Positions 24,854-33,663 of a DNA stretch of 64,000 nucleotides are shown here, one piece after another. This DNA is from Exiguobacterium sp. J17977 (GTDB taxonomy: Bacteria > Bacillota > Bacilli > Exiguobacteriales > Exiguobacteriaceae). The stretch's first letter is position 1. The number at the start of each line of letters is the position of its first letter. Under the pieces are notes generated by a model. It made no database searches, was not told the DNA's origin, and saw nothing but the letters and a program-made list of their open reading frames with translations. The position numbers and the translations under genes were made by a program. The stretch spans positions 186,001 through 250,000 of the forward strand of contig NZ_JAEQBB010000004.1 of NCBI RefSeq assembly GCF_018616375.1. The letters run 5' to 3'.

Positions 24854-24887
24854 AAAAGTCCCCCTGACTCACTTGAGCCAGAGGGAC
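24854..24887 (-). terminator. Terminator of the Na/Pi cotransporter gene
   Basis: GTCCCTCTGGCTCA pairs with TGAGTCAGGGGGAC (two G-U pairs) and is followed by five T on the minus strand, right after the transporter stop. Confidence 0.82.
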
Positions 24888-24897
24888 CGTGTATTGA

Positions 24898-26544
24898 TTA
24901 ACCTGTTATTTCATTTGTAGCATCTTCAAGCGTGATTTCTGTGATGTTCATAGCGTGGTCACCGATGCGCTCCAAGTTCGAGAGCATATCGACGAAGAAC
25001 ATCCCGGCCTGACCGTCACATTCGCCTGTATTCAAGCGGACGACGTGATTTTTACGGAACTGACGCTCGAGCATATCGAGCTTCGCTTCCATCTCAATGA
25101 CTTGACGTGCTTCAACCATGTCCCCGCTCGCCAATGTCTGAAGTGACTTCTCGAGCGTGGCCCGTGTCAAATCGTACATTTCCGTCAACTCTTTTTGAGC
25201 GTCGGCTGAGAGATTGACACGTGTCGCCGTCTTATAATCGATTAACTCGATGATGTTCTCAACGTGGTCACCGATTCGCTCGATGTCGTTGATGGCATGC
25301 ATGAGTGTCTTGTGTTCTTGTGATTCTTGCTCCGTCAAATCGACAGCAGCGAGTTTCACGAGGTAATCTGTGATTTTTGAGTTAAGCGAGTTCAACGCTT
25401 CTTCAATGTGTGCTGACTTCTCGGCATGTTTCTTATCGCCGGTCGCCATGTAATTGCGTGCCTCATCAAGTCCAAGTTTTGCGAAATCCCCCATGCGGAT
25501 GACTTCAAACTTCGCTTGCTCGACGGCAATCGATGGTGACTGTTGGATGAAGATTGGATCCAAGTGCTGTGCTTTCGTATCGACGATTGAATCTTCACCT
25601 GGTACGAGTTTCGTCACAATCCAAGCAATCGTTCCGATGAACCAGAACTGGATGAACGTGTTGACGACGTTGAACGTCCCGTGGGCGAAAGCGATTTGCA
25701 TCTTGTCTTCAATTGCCAAGAAGTTTGTGATCCAGTAAATATATTGTGTGAACGGAATCAACAAAATCATGAAGATGGTTGTCCCGACAATGTTAAAGAT
25801 GACGTGGGCTGCTGCCGCACGACGCGCTGCAACCGAGGCACCGATTGAAGCTAGTACCGCTGTGATTGTCGTCCCGATGTTGTCTCCGAAGAGGACCGGA
25901 AGTGCCGCGTCCAAGTCGATTGATCCACCGGCATACAGTTCTTGTAAAATCCCGATTGTTGCGGATGACGATTGGACGATGACCGTGAAGACTGTACCGA
26001 CGATGACTCCGAGGAACGGGTTGTCACTCATCGATTGCGTCAAGTCGATGAAATATTCGCTTGAGCGGAGCGGTTTCATTCCGCTTCCCATAAGTTCAAG
26101 ACCATAGAAGAGCATCCCGAAACCGAAGAAGATTTGACCCAAATGTTGCAATTTCTCTTTTTTGAAGAAGAAAAGGAGAATCGCACCGATAGCGATAATC
26201 GGCAACGCGTATGCGCCGACATCGAAACCGATGATGAACGCAGTCACCGTCGTCCCGATGTTCGCACCCATGATGACCCCGATGGCTTGACGGAGCGTCA
26301 TAAAGCCGGCGCTGACGAGACCGACCGTGATGACGGTCGTACCTGACGATGATTGAATTAAGACCGTTACAATGATCCCGGCTAGTACTCCGAGGAACGG
26401 ATTCGATGTATACTTATCAAGGATGTCGCGCAGGCGATTACCTGCTGACTTTTGGAGGCCGTCTCCCATCGATTTGATACCGAAGAGGAAGATCCCTAAT
26501 CCTCCAAAAAACATGAATAACATTTCTTGCAAATTGTATTCCAC
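24898..26544 (-). CDS. Na/Pi cotransporter family protein with PhoU-like C-terminal domain
   Basis: A 548-residue NptA/YjbB-type sodium-phosphate transporter. Two inverted repeats carry the QSSS signature: VLIQSSSGTTVITVG and VIVQSSSATIGIL, each followed by GANIGTT / GDNIGTT. About ten membrane segments end near residue 325. The remaining 220 residues are a PhoU-type helical domain with INDIERIGDHVENI and LSNLERIGDHAMNI. Such proteins import or export phosphate with sodium, and the PhoU tail probably gates them. The gene is single, between the tRNA pair and a divergent small membrane protein gene. Confidence 0.92.
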   Translation of the reverse strand: MEYNLQEMLFMFFGGLGIFLFGIKSMGDGLQKSAGNRLRDILDKYTSNPFLGVLAGIIVTVLIQSSSGTTVITVGLVSAGFMTLRQAIGVIMGANIGTTVTAFIIGFDVGAYALPIIAIGAILLFFFKKEKLQHLGQIFFGFGMLFYGLELMGSGMKPLRSSEYFIDLTQSMSDNPFLGVIVGTVFTVIVQSSSATIGILQELYAGGSIDLDAALPVLFGDNIGTTITAVLASIGASVAARRAAAAHVIFNIVGTTIFMILLIPFTQYIYWITNFLAIEDKMQIAFAHGTFNVVNTFIQFWFIGTIAWIVTKLVPGEDSIVDTKAQHLDPIFIQQSPSIAVEQAKFEVIRMGDFAKLGLDEARNYMATGDKKHAEKSAHIEEALNSLNSKITDYLVKLAAVDLTEQESQEHKTLMHAINDIERIGDHVENIIELIDYKTATRVNLSADAQKELTEMYDLTRATLEKSLQTLASGDMVEARQVIEMEAKLDMLERQFRKNHVVRLNTGECDGQAGMFFVDMLSNLERIGDHAMNITEITLEDATNEITG

Positions 26545-26724
26545 GATTTTTGTACTCCTTTTGATTGTGAATTAGTTGTGTTTGCTTGGTTTTTAATGCC
26601 CTACTCATTATGCCCGCATCACCCATTCGATGTAAACAGGTTTAATGTTAAGGTTTTATTAAAGCACTGTATGAATTTTGTTTGTTTTTCTAGTTTTGTA
26701 CTATAACAGATTGGAGTTCCCTTT

Positions 26725-27201
26725 ATGCTCAAGACAACGATTCAGTTTATCCGCCATAGCCTTTACCCGTCCAAGCAGGCGCTACGTCTCCGCTTGGCCC
26801 CGCTCCACGCCTATATGTTGGCGAGTTTGTTAGTAACGTTGACCGTCACAATACTCGATTACATCGTATTACAACCAGATTTCTTTTGGCCGATGTGGTT
26901 ATTCTTACATGCGTTTGCGATTTTCTTCTTCTATATGGGACTCGTCGCCCTCAGCGCCCTGCTCGTCCAACTCGTCACGAGATGGCACACGAAGAAGACA
27001 TGGCCGTATCGCCAGGCTTGGCCATATGCAGTCGCGATGACGATGATTCCAGTCCTCTTCTTAATCGCCTTATACCATACCGCGCCCTCATTGACTTGGC
27101 TCGGTTTCCTCTTATCTTTCATCTATTTGATTGTTCCGTTGCGTCATATCCCTGTCAAATCGAAACCATCAAAAAAGCCGGACAACGTACGTTTGCGTTG
27201 A
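26725..27201 (+). CDS. Uncharacterised four-helix membrane protein
   Basis: A 158-residue basic membrane protein with four hydrophobic segments near 30-50, 54-80, 97-118 and 121-140, and a Lys/Pro-rich C-terminus (KSKPSKKPDNVRLR). The N-terminal FIRHSLYPSKQALRLRLAPL resembles the start of DUF1189 proteins (KSLYxPK), a family that includes YqgB near sodA in B. subtilis, but this protein is shorter, so the link is tentative. The ATG has a modest GGAG. It converges with the chemoreceptor gene on a shared hairpin. Confidence 0.6.
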   Translation: MLKTTIQFIRHSLYPSKQALRLRLAPLHAYMLASLLVTLTVTILDYIVLQPDFFWPMWLFLHAFAIFFFYMGLVALSALLVQLVTRWHTKKTWPYRQAWPYAVAMTMIPVLFLIALYHTAPSLTWLGFLLSFIYLIVPLRHIPVKSKPSKKPDNVRLR

Positions 27202-27213
27202 GCCGGCTTTCTA
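27173..27213. terminator. Hairpin between the convergent membrane protein and chemoreceptor genes
   Basis: AAAGCCGG-A-CAACG pairs with CGTTG-A-GCCGGCTTT around an 8-base loop, overlapping the plus-strand stop codon. It probably serves both convergent genes. Confidence 0.7.
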
Positions 27214-27216
27214 TTG

Positions 27217-28902
27217 TTATAACGTGGGGGCCAAATCAGACAACACGGCCTGGAGTCGTTGACTTTGGTTGCCTAAGTCAATCCCTGCACCTTGTAACGT
27301 CTGTTGTACGTCCGACCATCCCTCGACGCCTTCATATAACTCATCTAATTTTCGTTCGAGCGCCACACCTACTTCTTTTAATTGTTCATTCGCTTCCGCC
27401 ATATGTAGTAATTGATGTCCGGTAGCGGTCGTTTGCTCGGTGATGGATTGGAACTGCGTCATCTGCCTTCTCACTTCATCGTCGATTGTTTCAATCCCGC
27501 CTTCAACACGGTGCAACGTCTCACCCAAATAAACGATATCCTCTTCGAAGCGTTTCATCTCGTCAAAAATCTCAGCCCGCTCCAATCGAATGGCTTCAAT
27601 CGCCGCCACGGCCGACAGCGTCGATTCATTCGTAACTTTCGCCAACTGTCCGACCTCATGGGCAACGACGGCAAACCCTTTGCCATGCTCCCCAGCCCGT
27701 GCCGCTTCGATCGAGGCGTTGAGTGCCAACATCTTGGTCGCGGCCGCGACGGACAAAATCTTCCGAAGCGCGTCATCCGCCTGCTCAGACGTGACTTCAC
27801 TTTCAAGCAAACGGTTCTGGACCGCACTCGCTTTCTTTGCGAATCGCTCACTGGCTCCTTTGACGGTCGAGAATGATTCAATCTCAGTCGCGATCGTCTG
27901 TTTCAACGCCTCGGCCCGGTGATCAATCGAACCGATCTCTTGTTCGAGTGAACGGACGTGTCCCGCCAAATCTGTAAAGCGATGCGTCGATTTATTCGTG
28001 AACGACTGATAAGATTGACTCGTCGACGCGACGGTCGCGGCAACTTGTTTGAACCCCGTCACTTGCTGTTGATTCGCTTCAAGTTGTCGCATAAACACCG
28101 GTAGACTCGATTCAAAAGCGGTCGACGTTTCGAGCATCGTCAACAACGAACGTTTCCATAGCCCGATAAATGTGTTGTACTCTCGTTCCAAACTTCGCAT
28201 TTCAAACGATTTTGCGTGAAGTTTGACCTCTGAGAACGACCGCGTGGCCACTGATTCCCGAAGCCGGACCGCAAATGCCGTCAACGGCTTAATTTCCCGG
28301 CGAATCATAAACGAGAATAAGCCGACCATCATGACGAGCATGATCGTGATTGCGGCGAGGACCAGTTCTCTCAAATTCCACATCGTGCCGAGCACTGATT
28401 GTTTCGTGACGACGATCGCATAGTGGGCTTTCAACTCTGGAATCGGTGCCGTGACGATGAACACATCATCTCGTTCGCCGACCCTCACATCGTCCGTCCT
28501 GATATCGTCCAGACGCTTCATAAACCGATCCTCGACTTGTCGGCCGCTCAATTGCTCGACTTGTGTGTCGCGCAACAAATATTGACTCGCTTCTAGACCG
28601 TCTGCAGATAAAATGGAAGCTTGTTGCATATACATCGATTTCAAAGCCCGATTCAACACTTTTTCATTCGCGACGTACGCTCCATACGTCGTCTTGACCG
28701 TTTCTCGGACGACGGTCGCTTCCCGATGAAGCCGTTTCTCGACTTCGCTCGTCAACAACTGCTCCGCTTTCAAGGCGAACCACCCGAACACGGTTAAAAA
28801 GAGGACGAGCATGACCGGCATCAACGTCCATAGCAAGCGATGGCTCATCGTCCTCTCGGCTTGTTGCTTCCTAGTCCATATTCGTTTCAATCGTTCAAAC
28901 AT
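27217..28902 (-). CDS. Methyl-accepting chemotaxis protein
   Basis: A 561-residue transmembrane chemoreceptor. A first membrane helix ([20 protein letters not shown]) is followed by an extracellular sensor of about 140 residues, a second helix ([21 protein letters not shown]) and a long cytoplasmic coiled coil. The hairpin tip that contacts CheA/CheW reads [20 protein letters not shown], continuing [12 protein letters not shown], the most conserved MCP motif. The ligand is unknown. The start at 28902 follows AAGGTGG. A SigD-like flagellar promoter lies 38 bases upstream. Confidence 0.9.
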   Translation of the reverse strand: MFERLKRIWTRKQQAERTMSHRLLWTLMPVMLVLFLTVFGWFALKAEQLLTSEVEKRLHREATVVRETVKTTYGAYVANEKVLNRALKSMYMQQASILSADGLEASQYLLRDTQVEQLSGRQVEDRFMKRLDDIRTDDVRVGERDDVFIVTAPIPELKAHYAIVVTKQSVLGTMWNLRELVLAAITIMLVMMVGLFSFMIRREIKPLTAFAVRLRESVATRSFSEVKLHAKSFEMRSLEREYNTFIGLWKRSLLTMLETSTAFESSLPVFMRQLEANQQQVTGFKQVAATVASTSQSYQSFTNKSTHRFTDLAGHVRSLEQEIGSIDHRAEALKQTIATEIESFSTVKGASERFAKKASAVQNRLLESEVTSEQADDALRKILSVAAATKMLALNASIEAARAGEHGKGFAVVAHEVGQLAKVTNESTLSAVAAIEAIRLERAEIFDEMKRFEEDIVYLGETLHRVEGGIETIDDEVRRQMTQFQSITEQTTATGHQLLHMAEANEQLKEVGVALERKLDELYEGVEGWSDVQQTLQGAGIDLGNQSQRLQAVLSDLAPTL

Positions 28903-28939
28903 TATACATTCCACCTTTTCAGACGTCATTTCTTTGAAT

Positions 28940-28967
28940 ATATCGGTCCTCAGACGGTGGAAAATTA
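28940..28967 (-). promoter_or_regulatory. SigD-like promoter of the chemoreceptor gene
   Basis: On the minus strand TAAT (28964-28967) and ACCGATAT (28940-28947) are 16 bases apart. The SigD consensus is TAAA-N15-GCCGATAT, so the -10 matches 7 of 8. This is the expected class for a motility gene. Confidence 0.6.
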
Positions 28968-29004
28968 TGAAGCATCTGTTAAGATAACGTTAGCGTTTCG
29001 TAAG

Positions 29005-29038
29005 AGCACATCTCGCAAGCGCTTGCCGGGTGCTTTTT
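29005..29038 (+). terminator. Terminator-like hairpin in the leader region of ispG
   Basis: AGCAC pairs with GTGCT, enclosing the palindrome GCAAGCGCTTGC, and is followed by TTTT on the plus strand, ending about 80 bases before ispG. No plus-strand gene precedes it, so it would end a short leader or small RNA. Confidence 0.4.
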
Positions 29039-29119
29039 CACAAACATTTCGTTATGATAATAAGGAAACCAACCATCTTAAATCGATTGGAACCTTTCCA
29101 AAAGAAGGAGATTACGTAT

Positions 29120-30241
29120 ATGTCAGAAATTTTACATCGTTCATTAACCCGTCCGATTCGTGTCGGCAACCTTATCATCGGTGGATCGAATGAGGTCGTC
29201 ATCCAGTCGATGACGACGACGAAAACACATGACGTCGAAGCAACCGTCGCCGAGATTTTGCGTCTCGAAGAAGCGGGCTGCCAAGTCGTCCGTGTCGCAT
29301 GTCCGGATGAGCGCGCGGCCGATGCCCTCGCTGAGATTAAGAGCCGCATCAACATCCCACTCGTCGTCGATATCCATTTCGATTACAAATTGGCGCTCAA
29401 AGCCATCGAGAGCGGTGTCGATAAGATTCGAATCAACCCGGGTAACATCGGTCGTCGTGAAAAAGTCGAAGCGGTCGTCAACGCCGCCAAAGCGAAAGGC
29501 ATCCCGATTCGCATCGGTGTCAACGCCGGCTCACTCGAAAAGCAATTCCTTGAGAAGTACGGGTATCCGACGGCGCAAGGGATGGTCGAGAGTGCCATGC
29601 ACCACGTCAAAATCTTAGAAGACCTCGGCTTCTATAACACGATCATCTCGCTTAAGGCGTCTGACGTAAACTTGGCCCTCGAAGCGTATACGCTCGCGGC
29701 CAAGACGTTCGATTATCCGCTCCACGTCGGAATCACGGAATCGGGCCCGCTCTTCTCGGGATCACTCAAGTCTGCTGCTGGCCTCGGGGCGATCCTTTCG
29801 CTCGGTATCGGTTCGACGGTCCGTGTCTCTCTATCTGACGACCCGGTCGAAGAAATCAAAGTCGCCAAAGAAGTGCTCAAATCGTTCGGTCTCGCGGCCA
29901 ACGCGGCGACGCTCATCTCGTGCCCGACATGCGGACGCATCGAAATCGATTTGATTTCAATCGCGAAAGAAGTCGAAGAGTATATTCAAAACATCAACGT
30001 CAACATCAAAGTCGCTGTGCTCGGCTGTGCGGTCAACGGACCGGGTGAAGCCCGTGAAGCTGATATCGGCATCGCCGGCGCCCGCAACGAAGGCTTGCTC
30101 TTCCGTCACGGGAAAATCATCCGCAAAGTGCCGGAAGCCACGATGGTTGAAGAGTTGAAGAAAGAAATCGACGCCATCGTCGCCGAGAAACTTGCCGCTC
30201 GTGAACTCGAGGAGCAAGAACTCGCCAACCAATCTAACTAA
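29120..30241 (+). CDS. ispG: (E)-4-hydroxy-3-methylbut-2-enyl-diphosphate synthase
   Basis: A 373-residue IspG (GcpE), the [4Fe-4S] enzyme that makes HMBPP from MEcPP in the non-mevalonate isoprenoid pathway. The N-terminal TIM barrel has [16 protein letters not shown] and RINPGNIG; the iron-sulfur ligands are CPTC near 270 and the later [11 protein letters not shown]. The ATG at 29120 follows AAGGAG; longer in-frame starts have no such site. ispH, the next enzyme, is also in this window (44362). Located as yqfY in B. subtilis. Confidence 0.96.
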   Translation: MSEILHRSLTRPIRVGNLIIGGSNEVVIQSMTTTKTHDVEATVAEILRLEEAGCQVVRVACPDERAADALAEIKSRINIPLVVDIHFDYKLALKAIESGVDKIRINPGNIGRREKVEAVVNAAKAKGIPIRIGVNAGSLEKQFLEKYGYPTAQGMVESAMHHVKILEDLGFYNTIISLKASDVNLALEAYTLAAKTFDYPLHVGITESGPLFSGSLKSAAGLGAILSLGIGSTVRVSLSDDPVEEIKVAKEVLKSFGLAANAATLISCPTCGRIEIDLISIAKEVEEYIQNINVNIKVAVLGCAVNGPGEAREADIGIAGARNEGLLFRHGKIIRKVPEATMVEELKKEIDAIVAEKLAARELEEQELANQSN

Positions 30242-30247
30242 TCCTTC

Positions 30248-30277
30248 GCCCGCTCGGTTGCAACCGAGCGGGCTTTT
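30248..30277 (+). terminator. Terminator of ispG
   Basis: A perfect palindrome, GCCCGCTCGGTTG mirrored by CAACCGAGCGGGC, is followed by TTTT immediately after the ispG stop codon. Confidence 0.9.
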
Positions 30278-30312
30278 GGTACAATAAGGGTTATGAGCAA
30301 GGAGGGACGCAC

Positions 30313-30894
30313 ATGCACATTGGGATAGACCTCGACGGAACCGTCACGGATCCGCAAAGTTGTTTTCACTATATGAATGACGCACTCGGGTACGCCATCG
30401 ATTACCATCAAGCGACCGAATACGAGTTGCATACGTATACCGATATGACACAAGAGGCGTTTTGGCGCTTCATGATTGAACAAGGCCACGAGGAAGCGAT
30501 TTATCGGCGCTCGCTTCCCCACTCTGAAGTGAACGCCGTCTTATGGAACATGCGGAAGTCACACCACCTCCATTACGTCACGGCTCGGAGCGTAGCCGTC
30601 CGCTCCGTCACCGAGCAGTGGATTCGGCAGCATGAGCTCCCACTCGACTCACTCATCATGACGGGGAGCCATGACAAGGTCGGCGTCGTCAAACAGCTCG
30701 CGCTCGACTTGTTCATGGAGGACCGTTACGAGAACGCCATCTCGATCCATGAACAGACGACCATTCCGGTCCTATTGTTCGACGCGCCGTATAATCGCAA
30801 ACCGTTACCGGACGGGGTGAAGCGGATCTCATCTTGGAACGAGGCGCTCCACATCGTCAATCGCTTCGAGACGACCAAATCAATGACCATATAA
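30313..30894 (+). CDS. yqfW: HAD-family 5'-nucleotidase-like protein (YqfW)
   Basis: A 193-residue HAD hydrolase of the 5'(3')-deoxyribonucleotidase type. HAD motif I is GIDLDGTVTDP; motif II corresponds to YVTARS; a conserved Lys follows in GSHDKVGVVKQL and the acidic motif is DLFMEDRYENA. Relatives remove phosphate from nucleotides; the substrate here is not known. Its position after ispG and before zur corresponds to B. subtilis yqfW. The start follows AAGGAGG. Confidence 0.83.
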   Translation: MHIGIDLDGTVTDPQSCFHYMNDALGYAIDYHQATEYELHTYTDMTQEAFWRFMIEQGHEEAIYRRSLPHSEVNAVLWNMRKSHHLHYVTARSVAVRSVTEQWIRQHELPLDSLIMTGSHDKVGVVKQLALDLFMEDRYENAISIHEQTTIPVLLFDAPYNRKPLPDGVKRISSWNEALHIVNRFETTKSMTI

Positions 30895-30951
30895 AAAATG
30901 CCCCATATACGTTGGATAGGAATATCCACTGTATACAGGGCATTTTTTATA
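30890..30951. terminator. Long palindromic hairpin between convergent yqfW and nnr
   Basis: A 62-base near-perfect palindrome: TATAAAAAATGCCC at the left is mirrored by GGGCATTTTTTATA at the right, with inner arms TATAC/GTATA and TGGATA/TATCCA. A-runs and T-runs at the ends let it terminate from both sides. It overlaps the 3' ends of both genes. Confidence 0.8.
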
Positions 30952-32344
30952 TGCGTCCGATTGCTTCGATGACGTCTGTTGCGAGGATACTCGCCGGATG
31001 CATCTGCCGACTCGCGGCTTGTGCCGCCAAGGCGTGCCATAGGACGGCTTGTTCGTTCGGGGACGACAGGGTGTCGATTCGGTCCGTCCGCGCCCAGAGC
31101 GCGAGCAACATTCCGGTCAACACGTCACCGCTCCCTCCTTTCGAGAGCGCCGCGGCTTGAACCGTATTGACGGCCCCCGTCCCGTCCGGTTTGACAATGA
31201 GCGTATGCGTCCCTTTCAAAATGAGGTGAACCCCATATTGCCGTGCGAAGTCTGACGCAATCTGGAACCGGTCCGCTTCAATCTCGGCGACAGACCGTCC
31301 CGTCAAACGAGCGAACTCCCCCGGGTGCGGCGTCAACGTGAGCGGACCTTCCGCTTCGAGATGTTCCGTCGTCAAGGCACCCGCATCGACGATGAGCGGT
31401 TTCGATTGACGACTGACGGTTTGCCATAAACGGTCTGACCGTTCATCGTTGACGAGACCTGGGCCAATCGCCGTAGCTGCATATGCCTTGTCCGGTAACT
31501 CATCGATGTCATAATACATCGCCTCCGGTAAACTCGATGCCATGATGTTTGCTTCCTGCGGGATGGCCAAGTCCAGTAAGCCAATGCCAGTCCGTAACGC
31601 CGCCCGGGCCGCCAAGAACGGGGCTCCCATCAAATGACGGCTCCCGCCAATCAAGCAACCATGACCATATCGGTTCTTATGACCGTACGGGTCGCGTTCG
31701 AGCAAGCCCCGGTCAAAGTCCGACTCCGTCAACACGCGCCATTCAGATGTGTGTGGCAGTCCGATATCGACCACCTCGACCGTACCGTAATATGGGGCTG
31801 TTAATTTTAAAAACGCGCTCCGCTTATAGCCATGAAGTGAGAACGTCGTCTCCGCTTCGACGGCATGTCCGTCAAACCCTGATACCTCGTCGCTCGGGAC
31901 ACCGGACGGCATATCGATGGCCACGATTGGCGCCGACTGTTCACGCATCCAAGTGATGACATCCCTCGCCTTTCCCGTGATTGGACCATGGAATCCGACC
32001 CCGAACAAGGCATCGACGACGTGATCGGCGTCTCGGGGCTCCTCGACGATGGTGACGAATCGGCGCGCATACGCCGCATGCCGTCCCCCTTCAGGCGATT
32101 TCGGTTCGCCGAACGGGGCGTAGACGGAGACGTCGCAGTTTCGCTGCGCCAATTCTCGGGCTACGACCCAGCCATCGCCACCGTTATTGCCGGCGCCGCA
32201 GATGACGAGCACCGACGAGCGTGGCCGGAAGGTCAGACGTGCCGCCACGGCCGATGCAGCCCGTTCCATCAACACGTCGGCCGGCATCCCTTGCCCGAGC
32301 GCCTTCGCATCGGCCTGTTTGATTTCAGCTGCGGTGTAAATCAT
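30947..32344 (-). CDS. nnr: Bifunctional NAD(P)H-hydrate epimerase and ADP-dependent dehydratase
   Basis: A 465-residue two-domain repair enzyme for damaged NAD(P)H hydrates. The N-terminal YjeF epimerase domain has GNNGGDGWVVAREL. The C-terminal YjeF/ribokinase-like dehydratase domain has LTPHPGEFARL, KGTHTLIVKPDG and ALSKGGSGDVLTGML. The ATG at 32344 is chosen because GGGGGAG lies before it; longer in-frame starts run back into zur. A terminator separates it from zur. Confidence 0.94.
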   Translation of the reverse strand: MIYTAAEIKQADAKALGQGMPADVLMERAASAVAARLTFRPRSSVLVICGAGNNGGDGWVVARELAQRNCDVSVYAPFGEPKSPEGGRHAAYARRFVTIVEEPRDADHVVDALFGVGFHGPITGKARDVITWMREQSAPIVAIDMPSGVPSDEVSGFDGHAVEAETTFSLHGYKRSAFLKLTAPYYGTVEVVDIGLPHTSEWRVLTESDFDRGLLERDPYGHKNRYGHGCLIGGSRHLMGAPFLAARAALRTGIGLLDLAIPQEANIMASSLPEAMYYDIDELPDKAYAATAIGPGLVNDERSDRLWQTVSRQSKPLIVDAGALTTEHLEAEGPLTLTPHPGEFARLTGRSVAEIEADRFQIASDFARQYGVHLILKGTHTLIVKPDGTGAVNTVQAAALSKGGSGDVLTGMLLALWARTDRIDTLSSPNEQAVLWHALAAQAASRQMHPASILATDVIEAIGRI

Positions 32345-32371
32345 CTCGACTCCCCCTCTTTTAATTCGACG

Positions 32372-32398
32372 AAAAAGGGATTGCATCCACAATCCCTT
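32372..32398 (-). terminator. Terminator of the znuC-znuB-zur operon
   Basis: A perfect 9-bp stem (AAGGGATTG / CAATCCCTT) with a 6-base loop is followed by T residues on the minus strand after zur. Confidence 0.86.
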
Positions 32399-32402
32399 CG
32401 CG

Positions 32403-32813
32403 TCACTTACATTGTTTACAATACCCGTAAATCTCAAATTTATGATCGACGACCTCAAAATCAGGATCGAGCGTCTCGACAAAGCGCATCGGGCAGAGCT
32501 CGAGCAGCTTCGTCTTGCCACAACCGCGGCAAATCAAATGGTGATGATGGTGATTGGATCCGCACGTGACGCGGAACGCCTTCTCGCCATTCAATTCGGT
32601 CGCTTCGAGCAACCCTTCCTCGGCGAATGACTTCAAGTTACGGTAGACGGTGTCAAAACTCATCGTCGGATGTTTCGCACGCATGTAGTCGAGGACGTCC
32701 TTGGCACTGACGTAACGCTCTTCCGCTGCGAGAAAGGCAAACATCTCAATCCGTTTCGGTGTCACTTTGAGCGACGATGATTGCAGGCGGGTCAATTGTT
32801 CAGTTTCCTTCAT
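32403..32813 (-). CDS. zur: Zinc uptake regulator Zur (Fur family)
   Basis: A 136-residue Fur-family repressor: winged helix with SFDTVYRNLKSFAEEGLLE, then a dimerisation domain with the His-rich HHHHH segment and two structural zinc pairs, CRGC and the C-terminal CKQCK. The assignment to Zur rather than Fur or PerR comes from its operon with the zinc transporter genes and from its B. subtilis position (yqfV = zur). It overlaps znuB by 14 bases. A Zur-box-like site lies upstream of znuC, consistent with autoregulation of the whole operon. Confidence 0.93.
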   Translation of the reverse strand: MKETEQLTRLQSSSLKVTPKRIEMFAFLAAEERYVSAKDVLDYMRAKHPTMSFDTVYRNLKSFAEEGLLEATELNGEKAFRVTCGSNHHHHHLICRGCGKTKLLELCPMRFVETLDPDFEVVDHKFEIYGYCKQCK

Positions 32814-33663
32814 AACGAACCTCCTTCTTCCGAGCGAGTCCGAGTCGTTCGGCCAACATGACGACGGCTAAAATCACAACGGCGAGCAGGACGATGACAC
32901 CGCCCGGGGCGACATCGAGCTCATAGGCGAGGACGAGCCCGCCGATCGTCGCGACTTCCCCGAACACGATTGACCAGAGAATCGTCTGCTTGAAGCTGTT
33001 CGTGAACCGGAGCGCGGCCGCGACCGGCAAAGTGATCAGACTCGAGACGAGCAACGTACCGACGATACGCATACTGACGGCGATGACGAGGGCGACGACG
33101 AACATGAACAAAACGTGCAGCATCGTGCTCGGCAGGCCCGACACTTTCGCCTGTTCTTCATCGAACGACAAGAATAACAGCTGTTTATAGAACACGATGA
33201 TGACGAGTAGCGTGATGCCCGCCACGGTTAGAATCATCCAGATGTCTGATAAACTGACCGCCGAGATCGACCCGAACAGGAGCGTCGACAAATCGATCGA
33301 GAATCCGCGCGACAACGAGATGAAGATGGCGCTGAGCCCCATCCCGGCCGACATCATAATTGGAATCGACAGTTCTTGGAAATGGACGTATTTTCCGCGG
33401 AGCCAATTGAGGCCGAGCGCGGCGAGTACGGAGACGAGCGTCCCCAAGTAAAGCGGGTTCAAGTCACTGAACAGCAGAATATACTGTCCGAGGAACAGAC
33501 TGAACGAGATTCCGGCAAGCGTCATATGGGACAATGCGTCGGCAATCAAGCTCATCCGCCTGACGACGACGAACGAGCCGATGAGCGGCGCGGTGAACCC
33601 GATGACGACGGCTGCGATGAACGCATAACGTAAAAAGCTGTATGTGAACAGATCGGTGATCAT
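32800..33663 (-). CDS. znuB: Zinc ABC transporter permease (ZnuB/AdcB family)
   Basis: A 287-residue ABC-3 permease with about eight hydrophobic segments. The N-terminal SFLRYAFIAAVVIGFTAPLI and the VVRRMSLIADALSHMTLAGI segment are typical of metal-ion ABC-3 permeases. It overlaps znuC by 4 bases and zur by 14, so all three genes are translated from one message. Zinc rather than manganese is inferred from the Zur partner. No binding-protein gene (znuA) is in the operon. Confidence 0.92.
   Translation of the reverse strand: MITDLFTYSFLRYAFIAAVVIGFTAPLIGSFVVVRRMSLIADALSHMTLAGISFSLFLGQYILLFSDLNPLYLGTLVSVLAALGLNWLRGKYVHFQELSIPIMMSAGMGLSAIFISLSRGFSIDLSTLLFGSISAVSLSDIWMILTVAGITLLVIIVFYKQLLFLSFDEEQAKVSGLPSTMLHVLFMFVVALVIAVSMRIVGTLLVSSLITLPVAAALRFTNSFKQTILWSIVFGEVATIGGLVLAYELDVAPGGVIVLLAVVILAVVMLAERLGLARKKEVRYEGN

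Noticed and set aside
27173-27213. T-run terminator solely for the plus-strand membrane protein gene
   Set aside because: The hairpin is followed by only a short T stretch and is symmetrical; it is listed as a shared hairpin instead.
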